Assembly (NCBI RefSeq): GCF_024346375.1
Contig: NZ_JAGQCV010000001.1
Location: forward strand, 248,001-312,000
Direction: 5' to 3'
DNA from: Synechococcus sp. ATX 2A4
GTDB taxonomy: Bacteria > Cyanobacteriota > Cyanobacteriia > PCC-6307 > Cyanobiaceae
DNA: 64,000 bases
Positions 32,186-42,288 of this stretch are shown here, one piece after another. The notes under the pieces are model-generated. The model was not told where the DNA came from and made no database searches. It worked only from the letters and a program-made list of their open reading frames with translations. The stretch's first letter is position 1; each line of letters opens with the position of its first letter. The position numbers and the translations under genes were made by a program.

Positions 32186-32981
32186 GCCCCGCGCCAGGGC
32201 TGTGTGGCCGCTGGTGCGGGTGCTGCTGAGCACCCAGTACGCCTACATGCTCGAATACCGCGCCGAGATCGCGCTGTGGGCGCTCTCCGGGGTGCTGCCG
32301 CTGATCATGCTCGGCGTCTGGAGCGGATCGGGCGCTGGCGAGGCGGCGGGCTTCACGCCGGCGATGCTCACCCGTTACTTCCTGGCGGCCTTCGTGGTGC
32401 GCCAGTTCACGGTGGTGTGGGTGATCCACGTCTTTGAGGAAGACAACCTGCAGGGCCGGCTCTCGCCCTATTTACTTCAGCCGCTGCATCCCTTCTGGCG
32501 CTACCTGGCCGCCCACGTGGCCGAACAGGTCACCCGCGTGCCGTTCGTGGCGGCCCTGCTGGCGCTGCTGTTCCTGCTGCAGCCCAGCCTGCTGTGGTGG
32601 CCCCAGCGCGCCGATGTGTTCTGGGGGGTGCTGGCCACCGTGGCGGCGTTCATCCTGCGCTTCTTGCTGCAGGGGGTGATCGCCATGGCCTGCTTCTGGA
32701 GCGAGCGGGCGCTGGCGTTGGAGCGCCTGCTGCTGATTCCCTATCTGTTCCTGTCGGGCCTGGTGGCGCCACTGGAAACCTTTCCGCCTGGCGTACGCGC
32801 CTTCGCGCTGGCCACCCCGTTCCCCTACACAGTTGCCTTTCCCGCCCGCGTGCTGATGGGAGCCGAGGTGAACCTGGGAGCGGGCTTCCTGGGGCTGGCT
32901 CTCTGGAGCGGTCTGTTTCTGATCCTGTTTCTGGTGCTCTGGCGCGCCGGCATCCGCCGTTACTCGGCCATGGGGGCCTGA
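32169..32981 (+). CDS. ABC-2 type exporter permease 1
   Basis: A 270-residue membrane protein with six hydrophobic segments, of the ABC-2 permease type usually paired with COG4586 ATPases. Conserved features are YRAEIALWALSGVLPLIMLG, the FLAAFVVRQFTVVWVIH stretch and LSPYLLQPLHPFWRYLA. ATG 32169 lies within the end of the ATPase gene (17 bp overlap), and the stop TGA overlaps the next ATG (TGATG), so the three proteins are translated in a coupled way. Confidence 0.88.
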   Translation: MTAPREPRARAVWPLVRVLLSTQYAYMLEYRAEIALWALSGVLPLIMLGVWSGSGAGEAAGFTPAMLTRYFLAAFVVRQFTVVWVIHVFEEDNLQGRLSPYLLQPLHPFWRYLAAHVAEQVTRVPFVAALLALLFLLQPSLLWWPQRADVFWGVLATVAAFILRFLLQGVIAMACFWSERALALERLLLIPYLFLSGLVAPLETFPPGVRAFALATPFPYTVAFPARVLMGAEVNLGAGFLGLALWSGLFLILFLVLWRAGIRRYSAMGA

Positions 32982-33769
32982 TGCACCGCTACCTGCGCAC
33001 CTTGGCCCGGTTCTGGAGCGCCTCGCTGGCGGCGGAGATGGAATACCCCGCCAACTTCGTGCTGGAGCTGCTCGCCGAAGTGGGCAACCTGGCCGGCAGC
33101 CTGTTCGTGCTGTCGCTGCTGTACGGGCCAGGCCAGAGCCTGGGGGGCTGGAGCTGGAATGCGGCGCTGGTGGTGCTCGGTTTCTACACCCTGTTGGAGG
33201 GCCTCACCAGCACCCTTTTCCAGCCCAACCTGTCCACGATCGTCACCCACGTGCAGAACGGCACCCTCGACTTCGTGCTGCTCAAGCCGATCGACAGCCA
33301 GTTCTGGTTGTCGGTGCGCACCTTCTCTCCCTGGGGGTTGCCGGGGATGGCCATGGGCGTTGGCCTGATCCTGGTGGCCGCCCTGCGGGCCGGCGCGGTG
33401 CTGGGGCCGGGCACGGTCGCCGCCGCTGCGGTGCTGCTGTTGGCCAGCGCCGCCATCCTCTACAGCCTCTGGTTCGTGATCGCCGCCACCAGCATCTGGT
33501 TCGTGAAGGTCTGGAACGCCACCGAAGTGCTGCGCAGCACCCTGGTGGCCGGCCGCTATCCGGTGAGTGTGTACCCAGCGGGCCTGAGGGCCTTCTTCAC
33601 CTTCGTGCTGCCGGTGGCCTTCCTCACCACGGTTCCGGCCGAGGCGGTGCTGGGGCGAGCGTCCGGCAGCTGGATGGCCGCCAGCGTGGTGGTGGCAGCC
33701 GCCTGCCTGGTGATCAGCCGCGCCATCTGGCGCTATGCCCTGCGGTTTTACACCTCCGCCTCCAGCTGA
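32981..33769 (+). CDS. ABC-2 type exporter permease 2
   Basis: A 262-residue membrane protein with six hydrophobic segments. It opens MHRYLRTLARFWSASL and contains FYTLLEGLTSTLFQPNLSTI, NGTLDFVLLKPIDSQF and VYPAGLRAFFTFVLPVAFLT, as in the second permease of COG4586-linked exporters. Its start overlaps the stop of permease 1. It completes the operon; the substrate is unknown. Confidence 0.88.
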   Translation: MHRYLRTLARFWSASLAAEMEYPANFVLELLAEVGNLAGSLFVLSLLYGPGQSLGGWSWNAALVVLGFYTLLEGLTSTLFQPNLSTIVTHVQNGTLDFVLLKPIDSQFWLSVRTFSPWGLPGMAMGVGLILVAALRAGAVLGPGTVAAAAVLLLASAAILYSLWFVIAATSIWFVKVWNATEVLRSTLVAGRYPVSVYPAGLRAFFTFVLPVAFLTTVPAEAVLGRASGSWMAASVVVAAACLVISRAIWRYALRFYTSASS

Positions 33770-33889
33770 GCGGGGCCCTTGTTGACCAAATCTCCAGTGG
33801 ATCGGGCCACCCGTTGCTTCATCCTTCCGCTGTGACGGCTTGGCGGCATGGTTCCAGTCGGGGTGTTGGGCCCATGGCTGCGCTGGCCG

Positions 33890-34462
33890 TCAGCGGTTGG
33901 CCGAGCGCTCCAGCTCCCGGCGCAGACGTTCCAGTTCCCGTTCGGCGGCAGCAAGGTCGTCGGCGCTGGAACTGGAATCGCCCGAAGCACCGAGCCCATC
34001 GGCGTCGGGTCTGCGGTGATGCCCCTCGCCGGCATAGCTGGAGAGAGAGCGGAACATCAGGCCGCCGCCAGCGGCAATCATCACCACCATCGTGGCCAGG
34101 CTCCAGAGCGTGGTGGGCCGGAAGCTGATGAAGAGGCTGTGCAGCACCCCCACGCCCACCGCCGCTGAAGACGCCCAGACCAGAAACCAGCCGGCGCGGC
34201 GGTAGGTGCCGGAGAACAGCAGGCAGACGCCGATGCCCAGGAGTAACACCAGCAGGCCGAAGCCCTCACCCACCCCCTGGGCCACCACCCCACTGAAGCC
34301 GCCACCAAATCCGCCACCGAAGGTGCGGCCAGCGAAGCCGCCGCCGGAGAACCGCAACGCCGATCCCACCATCACCTGGTTGGTGAACAGAAAGATCCCG
34401 GCGGCGAAAAAGGCACCGCCAATCAAAAACAGAAAGAAATCTTGCTTCGGCCTGGCTGTCAT
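33890..34462 (-). CDS. Membrane protein with C-terminal coiled coil, unknown
   Basis: A 190-residue protein. Hydrophobic segments occur at about residues 8-26 (FFLFLIGGAFFAAGIFLF), 65-85, 92-112 and 118-137. Between the first two is a Gly/Phe-rich loop (GGGFAGRTFGGGFGGGF). The C-terminus is a charged helix (DDLAAAERELERLRRELE) likely to be a coiled coil. It resembles unassigned cyanobacterial membrane proteins. ATG 34462 is the start. Confidence 0.75.
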   Translation of the reverse strand: MTARPKQDFFLFLIGGAFFAAGIFLFTNQVMVGSALRFSGGGFAGRTFGGGFGGGFSGVVAQGVGEGFGLLVLLLGIGVCLLFSGTYRRAGWFLVWASSAAVGVGVLHSLFISFRPTTLWSLATMVVMIAAGGGLMFRSLSSYAGEGHHRRPDADGLGASGDSSSSADDLAAAERELERLRRELERSANR

Positions 34463-34801
34463 GCCTGCTTGACGCAGAGGTTTTGAATTTAGGCCAGATC
34501 GCCATGGTGGCTGGATCCAGCTGCGATCGGCTGCCTACAACTGGGCGATCGCTCCAGCGATGCCCTGCAGATCAGTCGGCGCCATTGCCGTTCGTCACAG
34601 CCGCCGGCTGAAGCCAACCAACCCCGCTCAATGGAAAGGCCTCAGGTGAACCACCACCCGAGACCCCTGCCCGAAGGCACCACCACCGTGAAATGTTGGT
34701 CCGTCATGAGTATGCCCGCTGGCTGGCACGATCTCCCCTGACGGCACGGTCTCCCCTGACGGCACCGTCTGCCCTGACGCCCGCCGGGCCAGATTCGGGC
34801 A
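34463..34801. other. 340 bp intergenic region with an 18-bp tandem repeat
   Basis: No gene seen. It contains a three-unit tandem repeat (34,725-34,778) just upstream of the serine hydrolase and the divergent start region of the 34,462 membrane protein. Confidence 0.5.
34725..34778. repeat. Tandem repeat, three 18-bp units
   Basis: Three consecutive units of GGCACGGTCTCCCCTGAC with 0-2 changes (34,725-34,742; 34,743-34,760; 34,761-34,778). The array ends 23 bp before the GTG start of the serine hydrolase gene. Confidence 0.9.
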
Positions 34802-36427
34802 GTGGGCTTAGCTTCCGGCCGTGCTGCCTGTGCCCTGGTGTCGGTGCCTTCTCGTTTTCCCCGCCTGCTGTTGGGGGCCGCCCTGCTGGCCGGCAGCCTC
34901 GCCGGCAACCTCGTCGTCGGGGGCTTTGCCGGGGCTCCCGCCGCCCAGGCGAAGGCACCGGCGCAGCGGGTCACCGCGCAAGCCCTTGCCGTTGCCCTGA
35001 AGCGCCTTGATGGCCTGGCCACCTCCATGCAGCGCCGCACCGGTGTGCCGGGCATGGCGATCGCGGTGGTGCACAAGGATCAGCTGGTGTTCCTGCGCGG
35101 CTACGGCGTGCGCACAGCCGGGCAGGCAGGCACGGTCGACCCCGACACGGTGTTCCAACTGGCCTCCCTCTCCAAGCCCATGGCCAGCACTGTGGTGGCG
35201 GCCCTGGTGGGGGATGGGGTGGTGGGCTGGGACGACCCCGTGCTGCGCACCCTGCCTGAAGCCCGCATCGGTCCGGCCGGCACGGCGCCGAATGTGACCC
35301 TGCGCGATCTGCTCTCGCACCGCAGCGGCCTGCCCGACCATGCCGGCGAAGACCTGGAGGACGTCGGCTTCGACCGGAACGCCGTGCTGGCCCGGCTGCG
35401 CTTTCTGCCCACCGGCAATCGCTTCCGCGCCGACTACGCCTACACCAACTTCGGTTTCACCGCCGCGGCCGAGGCCGCTGCCCGCGCCAGTGGCAACGCC
35501 TGGGAGGTGCTTTCGCGCGAGCGGCTCTATCAGCCTCTCGGCATGACGCGCACCTCCTCCAGCCATGCCGCCTTGATCGCCGAGCCCAACCGCGCCCGGC
35601 TGCATGTGCCCAGCCCCCAGGGCTGGGTGGCGCGCTTCGATCGCGATGCCGATGCGCAATCTCCCGCCGGCGGGGTGAGCGCGTCAGCGCGGGACATGGG
35701 CAGCTGGCTGCGGCTGCAGCTCAACGGCGGCCGCTTTGATGGCAAGCCGGTGATCAAGGCCGCCGCCCTGGCCGAAACCCATCGCCCGCAGGTGATCAGC
35801 ATCCCGCCGGCGGATCCCGCCACCGATGCGGCCAGCCTCTACGGGCTCGGCTGGAATGTGGGCCAGCACGGCGCAGGGCTGGTGCAGCTCTCCCACTCCG
35901 GTGCCTTTTCCCTCGGTGCCGCCACCGCCGTGTATCTGCTGCCTGCCGAACAACTCGGCATCGTGGTGCTCACCAACGGCCAGCCGATGGGCCTGCCGGA
36001 AGCGGTGGCGCTCAGCTTTCTGGATCTGGCGGTGGCGGGGGAGGTCAGCCGTGACTACCTCCCCTTGCTGCAGGGCATCTTCAAGGAGATGTTCGAGCAG
36101 GATTACCCCGCCGTGGTGGCCCCCGCTGTCGCAGCGCCGCCGCTGCCGCTGGAGCGCTATGTGGGCCGCTACTCCAACGACTACTTCGGCCCGCTCGCCA
36201 TCCGCCGCGGGGCCGACGGTCTTGAGCTGCTGATCGGCCCGACGCCGCAGCGCTTCGCGCTCACGCCCGTGAGCGGCAACACCTTCTCGTACCAGCCCCG
36301 CGGCGAAAACGCCTTCGGCCCGGCAGCGGTCACCTTTGAGGCCGGGGCCGGCGGAGCGCTCACCACCGTGCGGGTCGGCAACCTCGATCGCAACGGTCTG
36401 GGGCTGTTCACCCGCCAGACGCCGTGA
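34802..36427 (+). CDS. Exported serine hydrolase, class C beta-lactamase family
   Basis: A 541-residue protein. A signal peptide (LLLGAALLAGSLAGNLVVGG) precedes the penicillin-binding fold: SxxK as S122-K125 (ASLSKPMAST), YxN as Y214-N216 (DYAYTNFGF), and a third motif around LSHSGAFSLGA. A C-terminal domain of about 110 residues (LERYVGRYSNDYFGPLAIRR) resembles the lipocalin-like tail of such hydrolases. These enzymes act as D-amino peptidases or esterases on cell-wall or other substrates, and only some hydrolyse beta-lactams. GTG 34802 gives the longest frame; a GTG at 34,838 is also possible. Confidence 0.85.
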   Translation: MGLASGRAACALVSVPSRFPRLLLGAALLAGSLAGNLVVGGFAGAPAAQAKAPAQRVTAQALAVALKRLDGLATSMQRRTGVPGMAIAVVHKDQLVFLRGYGVRTAGQAGTVDPDTVFQLASLSKPMASTVVAALVGDGVVGWDDPVLRTLPEARIGPAGTAPNVTLRDLLSHRSGLPDHAGEDLEDVGFDRNAVLARLRFLPTGNRFRADYAYTNFGFTAAAEAAARASGNAWEVLSRERLYQPLGMTRTSSSHAALIAEPNRARLHVPSPQGWVARFDRDADAQSPAGGVSASARDMGSWLRLQLNGGRFDGKPVIKAAALAETHRPQVISIPPADPATDAASLYGLGWNVGQHGAGLVQLSHSGAFSLGAATAVYLLPAEQLGIVVLTNGQPMGLPEAVALSFLDLAVAGEVSRDYLPLLQGIFKEMFEQDYPAVVAPAVAAPPLPLERYVGRYSNDYFGPLAIRRGADGLELLIGPTPQRFALTPVSGNTFSYQPRGENAFGPAAVTFEAGAGGALTTVRVGNLDRNGLGLFTRQTP

Positions 36428-36819
36428 CGTTTTGGCAGGTTTGCCGCGATGCTTGGTCAGCATTTCGCGGCATTCCCTTGTTCAATGATGGCCACGATGG
36501 TCCGCCCCAGCTGCCGCCACTGAGCCGGCAGCAGCTGGAAACCCTGCTGGCGGCCCTGGATCCGCGCCTCGATGGCTTCGGCAAGGGACCCTCTTGCCTC
36601 GACGACGCTGCGGCCTTCCTGGAGCGGCTGTCGGCGGAGCCTGGCGCTGGCAATGGCACCGCCGGCCATGGCCATGGCACCCACAACGAATCAGCGCCGC
36701 TGCAGGTGTGGCTGGAGGCCTGGCGCTCCGCGGGCGGCAACCGCCAGACGCTCTCGCTGATGGTGGGGCTGCTGCTGGCCCAGACCAGCGAGCAACAAGG
36801 GGCACCACCGAGCGCCTGA
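36424..36819 (+). CDS. Conserved hypothetical protein
   Basis: A 131-residue protein from GTG 36424, overlapping the stop of the serine hydrolase (GTGA). It starts TFWQVCRDAWSAFRG and contains LSRQQLETLLAALDPRLDGF, a Gly/His-rich loop and a helical C-terminus (LSLMVGLLLAQTSEQQ). The coupling with the hydrolase and the protein-like composition support a real gene. No family is recognised. It is convergent with aroB. Confidence 0.55.
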   Translation: MTFWQVCRDAWSAFRGIPLFNDGHDGPPQLPPLSRQQLETLLAALDPRLDGFGKGPSCLDDAAAFLERLSAEPGAGNGTAGHGHGTHNESAPLQVWLEAWRSAGGNRQTLSLMVGLLLAQTSEQQGAPPSA

Positions 36820-36850
36820 ACCCGGGCTGGAACTGCGTGGCGAGGGCCAC

Positions 36851-38017
36851 TCAGAGGGCGCCGGCCAGCAGCTGGCGGATCAGGGCCGGATCCACGTCGT
36901 TGCGGATCACCACATGGCCGATGCCGGTGGGCAGCACGAAGCGCAGCTGCCCCTGGTTCACCTTCTTGTCGCTCTGCAGGGTCTGCAGCGCCGCCTCCAC
37001 ATCCAGTGGCGGCAGGGCCAGCGGCAGGCCGGCCTTGGCGATCACCGCCCGCTGACGCTCCTGGTCGGCGGGCTTCCACAGGCCCATCGCCAGGGCCAGC
37101 TGCCCGACGGCCTCCATGCCCATCGCCACCGCCTCGCCGTGGATCACGGTGCCGTAACCGCAGAGGGTTTCCACCACATGGCCCAGGGTGTGGCCGTAAT
37201 TGAGGATCGCCCGCAGGCCGCCTTCCCGTTCATCGGCCGCCACCACCCGCGCCTTGGCGGCCGCCGAGCGTTGCAGCAGCCGCTGCAGGCGGGCCGGGCC
37301 GATCGCCTCAAGGCTGGAGAGGTCCGCCGCCGACTCCAGATCAGCGAACAGGACCGGGTCACCGATCACCCCGTACTTGATCACTTCCGCCATGCCGGCG
37401 CGGAATTCGCGCTCCGGCAGGGTGACGAGCGTGGCGGGATCCACCAGCACCAGCTCCGGCTGGTGAAAGGCACCGATCAGGTTCTTGCCGCCGGGGTGGT
37501 TCACGCCGGTCTTGCCGCCGATCGCCGCATCCACCATGGCCAACAAGGTGGTGGGCACCTGCACCACCGGGATGCCGCGCAGCCAGGTGGCGGCAGCGAA
37601 GCCCGCCATATCGCCCACCACACCGCCACCCAGCGCCACCACCAGCGAGCGCCGCTCCAGCCGCTGCGCGTAGGCCGCGTCGTGGATCAGGGCCACGGTG
37701 GCGGGGGTCTTGTGCTCTTCCCCTGCGGCGATCACCAGGCGGGTGGGGCGGAAACCATGCCGCTGCAGGCTGGCCAGCGCCCGGGCGCCGTAGTGGTGAT
37801 CCACCTCAGCGTTGGTGACCAGCAGCACCTGGGTGCCGGCCGCGAAGCCCCGTTCCTCCAGCAGGGCACCCAGCGCCTCCAGGGCCCCGTCACCGATCCG
37901 CACCGTGTAGGGGTTGCTGGCCAGCGCCACCTCGATCGTGCGCAACGGCAGCCCCGGCATGGCGGCCGGGCCAGGGGTGCGGTCGGATCGGAAGCTGGTG
38001 GGCTGGCTGGAGGTCAT
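36851..38017 (-). CDS. aroB: 3-dehydroquinate synthase
   Basis: A 388-residue enzyme making 3-dehydroquinate from DAHP, the second step of the shikimate pathway. It has the NAD-binding region ([33 protein letters not shown]), the [21 protein letters not shown] segment in part ([17 protein letters not shown]), the metal-binding Glu in [11 protein letters not shown] and His residues in [11 protein letters not shown] and [12 protein letters not shown] 38017 or ATG 37960 ([11 protein letters not shown]) can start it; the latter matches the usual family length. Confidence 0.95.
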   Translation of the reverse strand: MTSSQPTSFRSDRTPGPAAMPGLPLRTIEVALASNPYTVRIGDGALEALGALLEERGFAAGTQVLLVTNAEVDHHYGARALASLQRHGFRPTRLVIAAGEEHKTPATVALIHDAAYAQRLERRSLVVALGGGVVGDMAGFAAATWLRGIPVVQVPTTLLAMVDAAIGGKTGVNHPGGKNLIGAFHQPELVLVDPATLVTLPEREFRAGMAEVIKYGVIGDPVLFADLESAADLSSLEAIGPARLQRLLQRSAAAKARVVAADEREGGLRAILNYGHTLGHVVETLCGYGTVIHGEAVAMGMEAVGQLALAMGLWKPADQERQRAVIAKAGLPLALPPLDVEAALQTLQSDKKVNQGQLRFVLPTGIGHVVIRNDVDPALIRQLLAGAL

Positions 38018-38087
38018 TGCGGAGACCCTGCGAACGGAGGGGGGTCTGATCGTGCTGAAGGTAAGGCGCGGCTTCCTGCGGCGGTGC

Positions 38088-39995
38088 TCAGCTGTCGCTG
38101 TTGAGCAGGCTCAGCAGGGCGCTGCCGTAACGCTCCAGCTTGGCAGCGCCGATGCCGCTGATCGCCGCCAGTTCCGCGATCTGGAGCGGCCGCCGCGCGG
38201 CCAACTCCACCAGGGTGCGGTCGTGGAACACCACATAGGGAGGCACCGCCTGCTCGCGCGCCTGTTCCCGCCGCCAGTCCTTGAGCCGTTGCAGCAGCTC
38301 AAGATCGGCGTCCTGCCCCTCTGCTCCTGCCCCGGCTCCGGCAGCGGCAGCCAGCGCGCCGCTGCGCGACCGCGAGCGCCGCTCCTGACGCGGGGGCGGC
38401 AGTGGCAGTTCCAGCCGCTGTTCGCCGCGCAGCAGCGGCCGCACCTGGGGCTCGGGCCCCCAGCGCAGACCGCCGTGTCCATCAGGCACCGGCTCCAGCA
38501 GGCCAGTGGCGGTGAGCTGCCGCAGCAGGGTGCGCCACTGGCCGCGGTCGAGTTCCTTGCCGATGCCGTACACGCTCAGTTCGTGGTGCCCCAGGGCCCG
38601 CAGGCGGGCCGTATCCGCCCCCAGCAGCACGTCCACCACGTGGGCGGCGCCGAAGCGCTGGCCGGTGCGATACACCGCCGACAGGGCCTTCTGGGCCGGG
38701 ATCGTCACATCGGTGCGCTCCTGGGGCTCCAGGCAGCGGTCGCAGTTGCCGCAGGGCTGCTCAAGGGTTTCGCCGAAGTGCGCCAGCAGCACCTGGCGGC
38801 GGCAGCCGGGGGCTTCGCTGAAACCGATCAGGGCCTCCAGTTTTCCGTGCTCGATCCGCTTCTGGGCCGGCTCGGCCTCGGAGTCGTCGATGAAGCGCCG
38901 CAGCTGCGGCAGATCGCCGGCGCCGTGCACCATCCAGGCGGTGGCCGCCAGCCCGTCCCGGCCGGCCCGGCCGGTTTCCTGGTAGTAGGCCTCCAGGCTC
39001 TTGGGCAGATCCACGTGGGCCACGAAGCGCACGTCCGGCTTGTCGATGCCCATGCCGAAGGCGATCGTGGCCACCACGATCACACCGCTGTCCCGCCTGA
39101 AACGGCCGAGGGCGGCGCTGCGCTGCTGCGCCTCCAGCCCGGCGTGATAAGCGATGGCGTCGTGGCCAGCGGCGCGCAGGTCGACGGCGAAGCGGTCCAC
39201 CCGGGCGCGGGAGCGGGCATACACAATGCCGGCATCGCCGCGGTGCGCTTCGAGGAAGGTCAGCAGCTGCGCCTTGGCGTCGTCTTTGTCGCGCAGTAGG
39301 TAGCGGATGTTGGGGCGATCGAAGCTGGCGGTGAACACACGGCCCTGCTCCAGCGCCAGCCGCGCCACGATCTCGTCGCGGGTGCGCGGGTCGGCGGTGG
39401 CAGTGAGCGCCAGCCGCGGCACCTGGGGAAAGCGGGCCGCCAGTTCCGCCAGCTGCAGGTATTCCGGCCGGAAATCGTGCCCCCACTGGGACACGCAATG
39501 GGCTTCATCGATGGCGAACAGCGCCAGGGGGCGCTCCGCCAGCCGCTCGAGCAGGTCACCGGCCAGCAACCGCTCCGGCGACACATACAGCAGATCCAGG
39601 GTCTGGGCCTGCAGGGCGCGCCAGATGGCGCTGCTCTCCTGGGCCGCCAGCGCCGAATGCAGCGCCGCCGCCCGCACCCCCGATTGCCGTAGGGCTTCCA
39701 CCTGGTCTTCCATCAGGGCGATCAGTGGCGAGATCACCACCGCCAGCCCAGGGCGGCACAGCGCCGGGATCTGATAGCAAAGCGATTTCCCGCCGCCGGT
39801 GGGCATCAGCACCAGGGCTGAGCCGCCATCTATCACGTGCTCCACGATCGCCTGCTGCGGGCCGCGGAAGGCCTCGTAGCCGAACACCTCACGCAGCACG
39901 CCCTGCGGCGAGGCGCCAGGCTGCAACGAGCCCTGCGGCGACACGCTCGACTGCGGGTGTCCCAAGGCGTTGGCCCCTGCGCGCTGATCTCCCAC
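38088..39995 (-). CDS. recQ: ATP-dependent DNA helicase RecQ
   Basis: A 635-residue helicase with all domains: Walker A in [20 protein letters not shown] box followed by the RecQ loop ([18 protein letters not shown]), motif VI with [10 protein letters not shown], the zinc-binding Cys set ([23 protein letters not shown]), the RQC winged helix, and an HRDC domain at the C-terminus ([17 protein letters not shown]). It unwinds DNA in recombination and fork repair. GTG 39995 is the start, close to the divergent permease gene at 40,005. Confidence 0.95.
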   Translation of the reverse strand: MGDQRAGANALGHPQSSVSPQGSLQPGASPQGVLREVFGYEAFRGPQQAIVEHVIDGGSALVLMPTGGGKSLCYQIPALCRPGLAVVISPLIALMEDQVEALRQSGVRAAALHSALAAQESSAIWRALQAQTLDLLYVSPERLLAGDLLERLAERPLALFAIDEAHCVSQWGHDFRPEYLQLAELAARFPQVPRLALTATADPRTRDEIVARLALEQGRVFTASFDRPNIRYLLRDKDDAKAQLLTFLEAHRGDAGIVYARSRARVDRFAVDLRAAGHDAIAYHAGLEAQQRSAALGRFRRDSGVIVVATIAFGMGIDKPDVRFVAHVDLPKSLEAYYQETGRAGRDGLAATAWMVHGAGDLPQLRRFIDDSEAEPAQKRIEHGKLEALIGFSEAPGCRRQVLLAHFGETLEQPCGNCDRCLEPQERTDVTIPAQKALSAVYRTGQRFGAAHVVDVLLGADTARLRALGHHELSVYGIGKELDRGQWRTLLRQLTATGLLEPVPDGHGGLRWGPEPQVRPLLRGEQRLELPLPPPRQERRSRSRSGALAAAAGAGAGAEGQDADLELLQRLKDWRREQAREQAVPPYVVFHDRTLVELAARRPLQIAELAAISGIGAAKLERYGSALLSLLNSDS

Positions 39996-40004
39996 AATGG
40001 CGCC

Positions 40005-40925
40005 ATGAACGGCCCATCAGCACCGCGCGCGGCCACGCCGATGGCAGTGGCCATCGGCCGGAGGCTCACCCCCTGGGGGTTCCTGGCGCCGGCGCTGCTG
40101 CTGCTGGCGGTGTCGGTGCTGGTGCCGGCGGCGATGGCCCTGGTGATCAGCTTCACCGCCACCGGCCTCGACATGAGCGAGCCGCTGCGGTTCGTGGGCC
40201 TCGCCAACATCCGCCGCCTGCTCACCGACCCGGTGTTCTTTCAGGTGCTGGGCACCACCTTCCTCTATCTGGTGGGGGTGGTGCCGCCGATCGTGTTCGG
40301 CTCGCTGGCGCTGGCGGTGCTGGTGAACCGCAGCCTGCCGGGCATCCACTGGTTCCGGGCCGCGTTCTACACACCCGTGCTGGTGTCGATCGTGGTGGCG
40401 GCGATCGCCTTTCGCTGGCTGTATGCCGAAAACGGCCTGATCAACGGCTGGTTGGCGGCCCTGCTGGGCAGCACGTTCGAACCGATCGGCTTCCTCACCA
40501 GTCCGCTGCTGGCCTTGCCGGCGGTGATGCTGGTCACCCTGTGGAAAGGCCTGGGCTACTACATGGTGATCTTCCTGGCCGGTCTGCAGGGGATTTCCGC
40601 GGAGCTCTACGAGGCGGCGGCCCTCGATGGCAGTGAGGGCTGGCGCAGCCATCTCGACATCACCCTGCCCCTGCTGCGCCCCTACATCACCTTGGTGGCG
40701 GTGATCTCGGCGATCGCAGCCACCAAGGTGTTCGAGGAGGTGTTCCTGATGACCCAGGGGGGGCCGGCTGATTCCACCCGCACCCTCGTCTATTACGTCT
40801 ACGACCAGGCCTTCTCGGAGCTGGAGATCAGCTATGCCTGCACCGTGGGCCTGGCCCTGTTCCTGATCGTGCTGATCTTCTCGATGCTCCGCTATCTGCT
40901 GGCCGGCGACCGCAGCCTCACCTGA
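40005..40925 (+). CDS. Sugar ABC transporter permease (MalF/UgpA type)
   Basis: A 306-residue membrane protein with six helices. It carries the EAA loop of binding-protein-dependent permeases: EAAALDGSEGWRSHLDITLP with LP at the end. The start LAPALLLLAVSVLVPAAMAL is the usual first helix. A second permease, ATPase and binding protein are not adjacent, so the rest of the transporter must be elsewhere. In picocyanobacteria related permeases take up compatible solutes such as glucosylglycerol; that assignment is only a possibility here. Confidence 0.88.
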   Translation: MNGPSAPRAATPMAVAIGRRLTPWGFLAPALLLLAVSVLVPAAMALVISFTATGLDMSEPLRFVGLANIRRLLTDPVFFQVLGTTFLYLVGVVPPIVFGSLALAVLVNRSLPGIHWFRAAFYTPVLVSIVVAAIAFRWLYAENGLINGWLAALLGSTFEPIGFLTSPLLALPAVMLVTLWKGLGYYMVIFLAGLQGISAELYEAAALDGSEGWRSHLDITLPLLRPYITLVAVISAIAATKVFEEVFLMTQGGPADSTRTLVYYVYDQAFSELEISYACTVGLALFLIVLIFSMLRYLLAGDRSLT

Positions 40926-41001
40926 GCAGGATGGGCGCGGCGGATGTCAGGCTGCTCGCTTGCTCGGCCGCCCCGGCGGACCACCATCTGGGGCAGCAGG
41001 C

Positions 41002-42288
41002 ATGAGTGGCAGCATTGGCGTGGTGGGGGGCGGCCAACTGGCCCTGATGCTGGCGGAGGCAGCCCAGCGCCTGGGCGTTGAGCTTCACGTCCAGACCCCG
41101 CTGGCCACTGATCCGGCTGCAGCCCTGGCCACCAGCGTGGTGCAAGCCCCCATCGACGATGTGGCCGGTACCCGGGCCCTGGCCGCTCTCTGCCAGGCGA
41201 TCAGCTTCGAGAACGAATGGCTCAACCTCGACGCCCTGGCGGCACTCGAAGCGGAGGGGGTGGTGTTCGTGCCGCGGCTGCAGGCGCTGCAGCCGCTGGT
41301 GTCGAAGCGCAGCCAGCGGGAACTGCTCGACCGCCTGCAGCTGGCCTCCCCCCGCTGGATTCCACTCGAAGCGGTGCTGACTCCTCCAGCAGGGCTGGCT
41401 GCCGATTCGCTGCCCCAGCAAGCGGGTGGCCCCGGTGGCGAGGGATGGCCGCCGGCCACGGCTGAGGGCGGCACCGCAGAGGCCCCCAACCCGCCCGAAC
41501 CCAGCGCTCCCCGCTTGCCACAGGGCTTCAGCTTTCCGCTGATGGCCAAGGCCGCCACCGGCGGCTACGACGGCCGCGGCACCGCCTGCATCCACGACGA
41601 CCAGGAACTGGCCTTGCTGGTGGAGCGCGTGCCGCCTGAGCAGTGGTTACTGGAAGAGTTCGTGGCCTTCGAGCAGGAGCTGGCCCTGGTGGCCTGCCGG
41701 GATCGCGGCGGCAATGTGCGCGCGTTTCCGCTGGTGCAGACCCATCAGCACAACCGCGTCTGCGACTGGGTGCTCGCCCCCGCCAACGTGAGCCATGCAG
41801 TGGAAGCGCGCGCCCGCAACATGGCGGCCTCCCTGCTCACGGCGCTCGATTACGCCGGGGTGCTGTCGGTGGAGTTTTTCTACGGCCCGGCCGGGCTCCA
41901 GGTGAATGAGCTGGCGCCCCGCACCCACAATTCCGGCCATTACACGATCGAAGCCACCGTCACCAGCCAGTTCGAGCAGCAGGTGCGGATCGTGCAGGGC
42001 CTCGGGCTGGGTGACACGGCCTTAAAGCTGCCCGGCGCCTTGATGGTCAACCTGCTCGGCTTCGAAACCGCCGCGTCGTCCTACGAGGAGCAGCGCCAGG
42101 CCCTGGCCGACCTGCCCGGAGCCAGCGTGCATTGGTACGGCAAACGGGAGTCCAGCCCGGGCCGCAAGCTCGGTCACGTCACCCTGCTGCTGACCCAGCA
42201 GCAGCCGGAGCCACGCCAGCAGGAAGCCATGCAACGCCTTGATCAGGTGCGTGCAATCTGGCCGCTGCCCCCTGAGGAAAGGCCTTAG
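41002..42288 (+). CDS. purK: 5-(carboxyamino)imidazole ribonucleotide synthase
   Basis: A 428-residue ATP-grasp enzyme of purine synthesis that carboxylates AIR to N5-CAIR. It shows the N-terminal GVVGGGQLALMLAEAAQRLG, the ATP-grasp loop FPLMAKAATGGYDGRGT, WLLEEFVAFEQELALV, and the catalytic block LQVNELAPRTHNSGHYTIEA. An insertion of about 45 residues (roughly 128-173), rich in Pro, Ala and Gly, separates the preATP-grasp region from the ATP-binding strand where the family normally has only a few residues. The frame is maintained. ATG 41002 is the start. Confidence 0.93.
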   Translation: MSGSIGVVGGGQLALMLAEAAQRLGVELHVQTPLATDPAAALATSVVQAPIDDVAGTRALAALCQAISFENEWLNLDALAALEAEGVVFVPRLQALQPLVSKRSQRELLDRLQLASPRWIPLEAVLTPPAGLAADSLPQQAGGPGGEGWPPATAEGGTAEAPNPPEPSAPRLPQGFSFPLMAKAATGGYDGRGTACIHDDQELALLVERVPPEQWLLEEFVAFEQELALVACRDRGGNVRAFPLVQTHQHNRVCDWVLAPANVSHAVEARARNMAASLLTALDYAGVLSVEFFYGPAGLQVNELAPRTHNSGHYTIEATVTSQFEQQVRIVQGLGLGDTALKLPGALMVNLLGFETAASSYEEQRQALADLPGASVHWYGKRESSPGRKLGHVTLLLTQQQPEPRQQEAMQRLDQVRAIWPLPPEERP

